From: Mariprofundaceae bacterium
GTDB lineage: Bacteria; Pseudomonadota; Zetaproteobacteria; Mariprofundales; Mariprofundaceae
DNA length: 11,822 nt
Assembly (NCBI GenBank): GCA_015488125.1
Contig: WFOJ01000162.1
Location: forward strand, 1-11,822
Reading direction: 5' to 3'
The notes beneath the pieces were generated by a model. That model was not told the DNA's origin, did not search any database, and worked only from the letters and a program-made list of their open reading frames with translations. A program made the position numbers and the translations under genes. Positions 7,193 through 11,822 of the stretch are shown here, piece after piece; positions within the stretch are counted from its first letter, which is position 1, and every line of letters begins with the position of its first letter.

Positions 7193-8118
7193 CCTGCCTG
7201 CTCACGAATGAAGTGTTTTAGCAATCGCATGCCGCGCCGCATGTGGCGCACCGGTACATCCACAAAGCGCGCCCAGGCCGGGTAAAAATGTTCTCTGCCA
7301 GTCTTGCTCAGCAGGCAGCTTCCTTTTTGCATGCCGAAATGTTCTGCCCTGAGGATGCGCTGGTGAAACAAATCCAGCACAAAACGATCGACCAGTGGAC
7401 GCAATGGTTCCACGCAATCGCAGGCCAGTGACTCGCGGCTGTATTCCACGCGGTGCAAAACACCCAGCGTCGGATCAAAGCCCGCAGTCAGCAAGGCGCG
7501 CACCGCCTCAAAATGCAACAGCGTATAACTCAGCGACAGCGCCGCATTCACCGGATCACGCGGGGGCCGTCGGTTGCGACCGGAAAAATTCAGCGCCTCC
7601 GGCACAGCTTCCGTCAGCGCCTGAAAATACATGGCTGCCGCGCCACCTTCCAGGCCGCGCATGGCATGCAGCGTTTCTGCTTCCTTCATTTCATGCAACA
7701 AAGCAGGCCATGCACGCAATGCCTGGCGCGTATTAACGCCCGCTTGCGGCAGCCTGCGCAGGGTGCGAAGCTGACCCATCAGCTTTAGTCGGAGTACTTT
7801 CCGGGCAATCGCGCACACGCGGCTTTGCTCGCCCAGCACCCGATATTGTTGCAGACGAAAGGCGTGATCTTTGCCGTGCGGCGGCATGATGATGGCTGTG
7901 CGCTGAAGATCACGCGGCGAGAGCAACAACGTGCAAGCGCCTTCTTTGGCCAGCGCACCGAGCAGATTGCTTTCGATCTGAACGGTAGCGGTAACCACCA
8001 GCCGCCCGATGTGCGCAAGCGGGATAAAATGCGCCTTGCCATCCGGCGGCTGCATACGCAGGCGGCGACCATCCAGCGAAAGCTTGCTGCCCTTGCGATC
8101 AACAACGACCATGCCCAT
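7189..8118 (-). CDS. cas1: Cas1 integrase
   Basis: Metal-dependent integrase that inserts new spacers at the leader end of the array. The 309 residues include the N-terminal beta domain (about 1-80) and a helical catalytic domain. The expected metal ligands are visible: Glu157 in GLEGGAAAMYF, His222 in GVLHRVEYSRESLACD, and Asp234 with Glu237 in ACDCVEPLRPLVD. RNRRPPRDPVNAALSLSY (181-198) is also typical. The ATG at 8118 has AAGGAG 6 nt upstream. The gene ends in an ATGA overlap with the Cas1-like gene. An 82-nt gap containing a 9-bp tandem repeat separates it from the upstream cas2, the only real spacing inside the adaptation cassette, so an internal promoter here is possible. Confidence 0.98.
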   Translation of the reverse strand: MGMVVVDRKGSKLSLDGRRLRMQPPDGKAHFIPLAHIGRLVVTATVQIESNLLGALAKEGACTLLLSPRDLQRTAIIMPPHGKDHAFRLQQYRVLGEQSRVCAIARKVLRLKLMGQLRTLRRLPQAGVNTRQALRAWPALLHEMKEAETLHAMRGLEGGAAAMYFQALTEAVPEALNFSGRNRRPPRDPVNAALSLSYTLLHFEAVRALLTAGFDPTLGVLHRVEYSRESLACDCVEPLRPLVDRFVLDLFHQRILRAEHFGMQKGSCLLSKTGREHFYPAWARFVDVPVRHMRRGMRLLKHFIREQAG

Positions 8119-8134
8119 CAGCGCTCCTTCTCAA

Positions 8135-8170
8135 TGGGACATATAGGACTTATACGACCTATACGTCCCA
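8135..8170. repeat. 9-bp tandem repeat, copy 2 (between cas2 and cas1)
   Basis: Four 9-mers in register: tgggacata, taggactta, tacgaccta, tacgtccca. It occupies almost half of the 82-nt gap between the upstream cas2 stop and the cas1 ribosome-binding site. The unit family is the same as at 5169-5204 and 11333-11368. TATAAG-like hexamers inside it could act as a -10 element, which is speculative. Confidence 0.8.
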
Positions 8171-8200
8171 TCAAAGCCGTCACCAATCAGCCGCATGCGC

Positions 8201-8485
8201 TCAACCCTGATAAAAAAAGCCGGGATCCGATGGCGCGGCAGCCATACCAAGCAGCTTTGCTTGTTGCCGGGGGTTCAGCCGCAGCAGAAAAAAACGATCT
8301 TCACCCCGCTTGACCACCGCATGCGCTGCGGCCATCAACCGGCGCCGCTCCTGCCTGTTCAACCAGCACTCAAACACCGATTTCTGCCCTCCGCTGGCGT
8401 AAGCCTTGACCCTGGCGTGCAGCTCGCGCAAGCGCTTTTCATCGGCAATATCATAAGATACCAGATACAGCCTGCGCTGCGTCAC
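8201..8485 (-). CDS. cas2: Cas2 (second, cas1-proximal copy)
   Basis: A 94-residue Cas2 with LYLVSYDIADEKRL at the N-terminus (conserved Asp12), KSVFECWLN in the central strand, and RFFLL toward the C-terminus. This layout matches the common type III/I Cas2 form better than the other copy does. The GTG start at 8485 overlaps the can2 stop as GTGA. Longer in-frame starts at 8500 (ATG) and 8545 only extend into can2 and add residues outside the fold. It precedes cas1 by 82 nt. It would be the natural partner of the catalytic Cas1, leaving the leader-proximal Cas2 for the Cas1-like protein, but that pairing is inference. Confidence 0.94.
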   Translation of the reverse strand: MTQRRLYLVSYDIADEKRLRELHARVKAYASGGQKSVFECWLNRQERRRLMAAAHAVVKRGEDRFFLLRLNPRQQAKLLGMAAAPSDPGFFYQG

Positions 8486-9585
8486 GCCAGTTTCAGCCAT
8501 TTCTCTAATTCCACTTCCAACTGCCGCAAGCCCGTACTGTGACACAGTTGTATTTTGTCGTGGTAGGCACGCTTAAGAAGCGCAGGGCTAGGCTTACGTA
8601 CACATACCAGCATAGCACGGGTACGAATGCCACCCAGCGGCTGACGCAAGCTGTCCAGTTTATAGATCATCTCCACCAACTTACCGAGTTCGCCGCTTTT
8701 GCATTCGATGATGTGCAATTGATTATTGCACAGGAAGGCTGCATCAATCTCGTTGTCGACACCTTGGCTACGTTGCACTTTCAGACTTTTGGCGACATCA
8801 TGGATAGCGTGAGGAAAGCGACTGCGAAGCCTGCTCAAGCAAAGAAAAGCATAATCCTCCAGCCAGCCACCACAGGTAAAGAAACGAGCCTCTTCACTGG
8901 TGAAGCGCACCTTGCCATCACCTACTTGCAATAAGCCTGCTGCTTCGAGATCACCTAGCAGTTTTGACAAAGCAGGCCAACGGCGTTGCTTGTCTGTCAT
9001 GGAAGCATGCAACGATTCTTCAGCAGAGCTTGCCAGCCAGTTCAAGGCGCTGATCACCGATTGACCACGCTCTATTAGTTTTTTCACCAGTTGTTGCCGT
9101 TCAGGCGATGGCTGCAACTGGCAAACCTCCTCACAACGCACACCATGCGCCAGCAAAAACGACTCCAACCGAATGCGGGCTTCCAGTGATTTGGATGGCC
9201 GGGATTCCGGATGCAGCCAGATGACGCGATCTTCTTCAGGATGCACATAAAATACCGGCCAGTCCCGCTCGCGGAACACCGCATAAGCGGCCATACTCAT
9301 CAGCTTGGTGCCGCCGGTGGCATTGAGTATCGGTGATTCATCCGCATACGTCTCGGCAAAATCCAGCACCCGCTGACGAATATGCTCAACACTCCAGGCA
9401 TCATCAATCGGCCATTGCTGCACCTGTACGCCACCAGGCTCCAGCGCCTGCTGCAAAGCGTTGGCCTGCGCCTGCATATCCGGGCTGACCAGCAAAGTCA
9501 GCCGCTGCGGCTTCATCCCGGCATCCAGCACCGGCGTCATATTGGGTGTCGCCTGCTGCGAGACCAGACAAAGCTGATGCCTCAC
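8482..9585 (-). CDS. can2: Can2/Card1-type CARF nuclease (DUF1887 family)
   Basis: Auxiliary effector of type III immunity. In the family, an N-terminal CARF domain binds cyclic oligoadenylate made by Cas10 and activates a C-terminal PD-(D/E)XK nuclease that cuts DNA and/or RNA. With the GTG at 9585 the protein has 367 residues. The N-terminus (LCLVSQQATPN) leads directly into a CARF fold with the ligand-loop motif NATGGTKLM at 88-96. The nuclease end shows Glu243 in GWLEDYAF, Glu279 and Asp281 in NEIDAAF, and Glu294 with Lys296 in IIECKSG, so the catalytic set looks complete. The frame stays open to 9714, but that extension runs antisense-like through csx16. The GTG forms a GTGA overlap with the csx16 stop, as do two other genes here. 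Confidence 0.9.
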   Translation of the reverse strand: MRHQLCLVSQQATPNMTPVLDAGMKPQRLTLLVSPDMQAQANALQQALEPGGVQVQQWPIDDAWSVEHIRQRVLDFAETYADESPILNATGGTKLMSMAAYAVFRERDWPVFYVHPEEDRVIWLHPESRPSKSLEARIRLESFLLAHGVRCEEVCQLQPSPERQQLVKKLIERGQSVISALNWLASSAEESLHASMTDKQRRWPALSKLLGDLEAAGLLQVGDGKVRFTSEEARFFTCGGWLEDYAFLCLSRLRSRFPHAIHDVAKSLKVQRSQGVDNEIDAAFLCNNQLHIIECKSGELGKLVEMIYKLDSLRQPLGGIRTRAMLVCVRKPSPALLKRAYHDKIQLCHSTGLRQLEVELEKWLKLA

Positions 9586-9878
9586 GCTTCGCTGACCCGG
9601 TATTCCTGCAAACGGGCATGACAAGCGCTCATGTCCGCAGCAGTCAGTTCCTTGCCGCGCAACTCTGGCGGCAAATCCAGCGTCAAATGCAGATACCGCG
9701 CCCCTCTGGCGCACACCTCCGCCGCCAGATGCACCGGCAGCGTACCGATGATGGTATCGCCCTGCTGCAAGCGTTCGATGCGCGCTGCATCCAGATGGCT
9801 GATCAGCTCATCCACCTGCAACCCCTGTTCCGCCGCCCAGGCAACCGCGCCTGCATGGCGAGAAATAAAATAAATCAT
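9582..9878 (-). CDS. csx16: Csx16 family protein, probable ring nuclease
   Basis: A 98-residue protein with the characteristic Csx16 (VVA1548-type) sequence: FISRHAGAVAWAAEQG at residues 4-19, GDTIIGTLPVHLAAEVCARGA at 40-60, and LDLPPELRGKEL at 67-78. This family accompanies type III systems and has been proposed to degrade cyclic oligoadenylates and so switch off CARF effectors. Its place between two such effectors fits that role. The ATG at 9878 has AAGGAG 6 nt upstream. The stop overlaps the can2 start by 4 nt, so csx16 and can2 should be made in linked amounts. A 29-nt gap separates it from csx1. Confidence 0.9.
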   Translation of the reverse strand: MIYFISRHAGAVAWAAEQGLQVDELISHLDAARIERLQQGDTIIGTLPVHLAAEVCARGARYLHLTLDLPPELRGKELTAADMSACHARLQEYRVSEA

Positions 9879-9907
9879 AAGTAACTCCTTGTATGCTCCA
9901 TAAAACG

Positions 9908-11131
9908 TTATTCTTCAACCTCGCAACCGAACGAAGGTTCTGATTTGGCAAATTTTTCCACAAGCTCCTCAATACGTTTGCGCAGCTTGTTTCCGGCAAG
10001 TGGCTGTGACCGGAACCCTGCATGTTCGATATCATTGCGAATATCAGCGACTTCCTCGGACAGTTTACTGTGAATTGCCCACAATGTGTCGTATTTCTTG
10101 CGTTCTTTATCACTAAAACCCCTTCCTACATCACAAGCGGAAGAGGGTGCATGAAGGCAAATATAACCCTCCCGAACCACTGCTGCGGCCTCTGCGTAAC
10201 GACCAAATTTCAGATATAACCGGGCAAGCGCCAGCATGTAAGGATGCCCTGCCTCGCCTGCAAGCGATCTTGCGCCACATAACGGTTCCACCATCTTTTC
10301 CAGATCATCCAGCACGACCGCCAACGGACGCATATTATCGGCAACATCAGCACGGCAACGTTGAATAGACTCCAATAGGGCTTCTGCTGTAGCCTTCCCT
10401 CGCTTTGGCGGGCTTTCCTTCAACCCCAAAAGCATGGATGCCACGCGCACTGTCACCAGATCATCAGCAAACATATTGAGTGCTTTGACCAGTGGTGCGA
10501 TCAACGGCATGTCACTATATGAGCCACCACTAGCAACATGCATTGATCGGATACCCCTATCCATTTTCTCACTTAGCTGATTCAAACTATCCGCTCGCCC
10601 GGTACGCAAAAAAACACGCAGGGCATTCACCCAGTCGAGCAAGTTTACGAACAAGGTTAACTCCCAAATCGGGGAAAACTTCTCCTCCCGACGAAACTCG
10701 CCGTACAGCACACGCACATTACCACAGCCCTTTTCAGTAGCGCGCAACATGGCAATCACAGAAGAAGCGAAAAAAGGCTGTGCCCGAAAGCCGTGGGTAA
10801 TATCCACAATCAATGGCTGATCGCCCACAGACTCCAGGCAGGCACGCATCCCTTCAAATAATGCCCATAACTCATCATTGTTGGAACCCGATGGAACAAG
10901 GCGGATGTCGCAGGGAATATCATGGTTCGCCAATGCTTGCTGGAGAGCATTGCCATGCATTTGTTCCGCCTCTGGTGTCGCCAATACTTTCACCCTTCCT
11001 GCATCACACAGGCGGGCAATACTTTCGGCGACGAATTTTGATTGATGTTTTTGTTCATCCAGTTGATAACACGTTTGTTCGTAACGTCCTGTTCCCAGGA
11101 AGGTAATCAATGTGGGCTTTGTGGGATTCAT
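9908..11131 (-). CDS. csx1: Csx1-type CARF-HEPN RNase (TIGR02221 family)
   Basis: Cyclic-oligoadenylate-activated RNase of type III immunity. The 407-residue protein starts LITFLGTGRYEQT, the standard opening of TIGR02221 proteins. It has VDITHGFRAQPFF at residues 109-121 in the CARF domain, a helical middle, and a C-terminal HEPN motif, Arg365-NDIE-His370 (R-x4-H), which would form the RNase site in a dimer. An upstream in-frame ATG at 11149 exists, but AAAGGAG lies about 6 nt before the ATG at 11131, so I start there. The gene lies 10 nt after the stop of the four-helix-bundle gene and heads the CRISPR operon. No Cas10 is encoded nearby, so its activator must come from another locus. Confidence 0.93.
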   Translation of the reverse strand: MNPTKPTLITFLGTGRYEQTCYQLDEQKHQSKFVAESIARLCDAGRVKVLATPEAEQMHGNALQQALANHDIPCDIRLVPSGSNNDELWALFEGMRACLESVGDQPLIVDITHGFRAQPFFASSVIAMLRATEKGCGNVRVLYGEFRREEKFSPIWELTLFVNLLDWVNALRVFLRTGRADSLNQLSEKMDRGIRSMHVASGGSYSDMPLIAPLVKALNMFADDLVTVRVASMLLGLKESPPKRGKATAEALLESIQRCRADVADNMRPLAVVLDDLEKMVEPLCGARSLAGEAGHPYMLALARLYLKFGRYAEAAAVVREGYICLHAPSSACDVGRGFSDKERKKYDTLWAIHSKLSEEVADIRNDIEHAGFRSQPLAGNKLRKRIEELVEKFAKSEPSFGCEVEE

Positions 11132-11141
11132 TTCTTCTCCT

Positions 11142-11822
11142 TTAATCATGCCGGCGTTGTTGATTGCGTACGCGAATGCGGGCGCGGCTCATGCGTTCGC
11201 GCAGGCCACCTTCCTTGAGGAAGTCCCGCTCCAAGCGGCGGATTTGTTGATCGAGTAAATAATTGGCCTGATGAATCAGACAAATGGCGATATTGGCGAC
11301 GATTTCTGCCGGGCGAGTTTCGATGAATTCCTCATAGGTCTTATAGGACGTATGGGACTGATAGGCCAGCTTGCGGACGTAGCGAGCTTCGTTGGAATTT
11401 TTATCCCACAGCTTCAGCTTGCGCACGCGCAGAAAATCGCGGTAATCTTCCAGTAACTCCTCCAACGAGGCGCGGGCGGCGTTGGTGAGCTTGATTTCCG
11501 TCCCTTTGGAAGTGGAAGCCGCCTTGCTGCCTTCGATGATATTCTGCTTGCCCTGCCCTTTACCCGCAAATGTCGCACTCGTGCACACCAGAAGTGTCAG
11601 ACCAAGGCGCAGAGCGCAGGCAATGGTTGTTCCATTGGTAAGCTCTGCAACGCAGGCATGGCGCTTCTGGTGTGCACCCTTTGGGCTGGTCATCAGGCTG
11701 CCATCCGCTGCGTTGCATTTTCTTGGTATAGCACCACTATGCCTGCGAAAATGCGCCTTGCGGCTAACAGCCTGATAACCAGCGAGTGCGACATTTGCGG
11801 GTAAAGGGCAGGGCTTACCAGA
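11142..11822 (-). CDS. Four-helix-bundle protein (S23/TIGR02436-like with suffix domain), N-terminus missing, interrupted in frame
   Basis: The frame is open from the stop at 11142 to the window edge (227 codons), so the start lies outside. The C-terminal ~145 residues carry QNIIEGSKAASTSKGTEIKLT, then NAARASLEELLEDYRDFL, then IVANIAICLIHQANYLLDQQIRRLERDFL. This is the pattern of S23-type four-helix bundles that carry a suffix domain. Some relatives occur in 23S rRNA intervening sequences or as Avd proteins of diversity-generating retroelements. The cellular role is unknown. The first visible residues, SGK, would normally run straight into QNIIEGS, but 267 bp of structured DNA separate them without a stop or frameshift. 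An ATG at 11693 lies inside that insert. If translation starts there, the first helix would be lost. A tripeptide repeat YQS-HTS-YKT is encoded by a 9-bp tandem repeat. Confidence 0.8.
   Translation of the reverse strand, partial: SGKPCPLPANVALAGYQAVSRKAHFRRHSGAIPRKCNAADGSLMTSPKGAHQKRHACVAELTNGTTIACALRLGLTLLVCTSATFAGKGQGKQNIIEGSKAASTSKGTEIKLTNAARASLEELLEDYRDFLRVRKLKLWDKNSNEARYVRKLAYQSHTSYKTYEEFIETRPAEIVANIAICLIHQANYLLDQQIRRLERDFLKEGGLRERMSRARIRVRNQQRRHD
11333..11368. repeat. 9-bp tandem repeat, copy 3 (inside the four-helix gene)
   Basis: Units cataggtct, tataggacg, tatgggact, gataggcca match the YATRNGWCN pattern of the other two copies. Read on the minus strand, the run stays in frame and encodes YQS-HTS-YKT, a [YH]-x-[ST] tripeptide repeat between two predicted helices. 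Confidence 0.75.
11550..11814. repeat. Three-stem palindromic element inserted in frame
   Basis: The outer arms (11550-11581 and 11783-11814) are a perfect 32-bp inverted repeat. Inside are two more hairpins. One has perfect 14-bp arms (11581-11594 and 11664-11677) with nested gcagagc/gctctgc and caatgg/ccattg. The other has 16-bp arms with one mismatch (11685-11700 and 11768-11783), with nested gcattttc/gaaaatgc. The folded form would resemble a three-way junction. The triplet ctt flanks the element at 11547-11549 and 11814-11816, consistent with a 3-bp target duplication around 264 bp, which keeps the reading frame. No transposase is encoded in it. Confidence 0.85.

Noticed and set aside
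8486..8545. Longer cas2 starts at 8500 and 8545
   Set aside because: They extend into can2 and precede the Cas2 first strand with no family similarity. The GTGA overlap at 8485 is preferred, though the ATG at 8500 cannot be excluded.
8539..8934. Plus-strand frame of 131 codons inside can2
   Set aside because: Antisense shadow of a well-supported nuclease domain, with no recognisable motifs.
9586..9714. N-terminal extension of the can2 frame to 9714
   Set aside because: It overlaps csx16 in another frame and adds sequence outside the CARF fold. The GTG at 9585 forms a GTGA overlap and gives a normal CARF start.
11142..11822. Diversity-generating retroelement, because Avd proteins are four-helix bundles of related fold
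   Set aside because: No reverse transcriptase and no template/variable repeat pair with adenine-specific differences is visible in the window.
11142..11822. 23S rRNA intervening sequence, because S23-like proteins are encoded in some
   Set aside because: No rRNA sequence flanks the visible gene. It is followed by csx1 after 10 nt.

Overview
The window looks like chromosome from a gammaproteobacterium, possibly a sulfur-oxidiser or Thiothrix-like organism. That guess rests only on protein style and moderate GC. Every convincing gene lies on the minus strand, so transcription runs from right to left. The left third is housekeeping: a soluble inorganic pyrophosphatase (ppa), a family 57 glycoside hydrolase and a 4-alpha-glucanotransferase (malQ, cut by the left edge). 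These form a tight cluster of the kind expected for glycogen or alpha-glucan turnover.

Next (3420-5006) comes a pair of small Era/YfjP-like GTPases that share a VSDVEACTR/ISDVEACTR block. They sit directly downstream of a CRISPR array. The array (5133-6018) has 12 near-identical 36-bp repeats and a decayed terminal repeat at its left end, with a further orphan repeat core just beyond. Its leader is on the right. Read leader-to-trailer, the repeat ends in GGGGATTACGAC, which resembles the 3' ends of some type III repeats. One 34-nt spacer occurs twice.

Upstream of the leader is a compact unidirectional locus. In transcription order it is csx1 (TIGR02221-type CARF-HEPN RNase), csx16, can2/card1 (CARF plus PD-(D/E)XK nuclease), cas2, cas1, a Cas1-like gene with no recognisable catalytic residues, and a second cas2. 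Five of the junctions overlap or nearly touch as GTGA or ATGA. This is the cyclic-oligoadenylate signalling and adaptation part of a type III system. No cas10, cmr/csm or cas6 is present, so interference proteins must be encoded elsewhere. The doubled adaptation set (active Cas1, Cas1-like partner, two different Cas2 proteins) is the most promising undescribed feature here.

The right end holds a four-helix-bundle (S23/TIGR02436-like) gene running off the window. A 264-bp, three-stem palindromic element interrupts it in frame within its conserved SGK/QNIIEGS segment. A second repeat family, with 9-bp units of form YATRNGWCN in short runs of about four, occurs three times: in the oldest CRISPR spacer, between cas2 and cas1, and inside the four-helix gene, where it encodes a tripeptide repeat.
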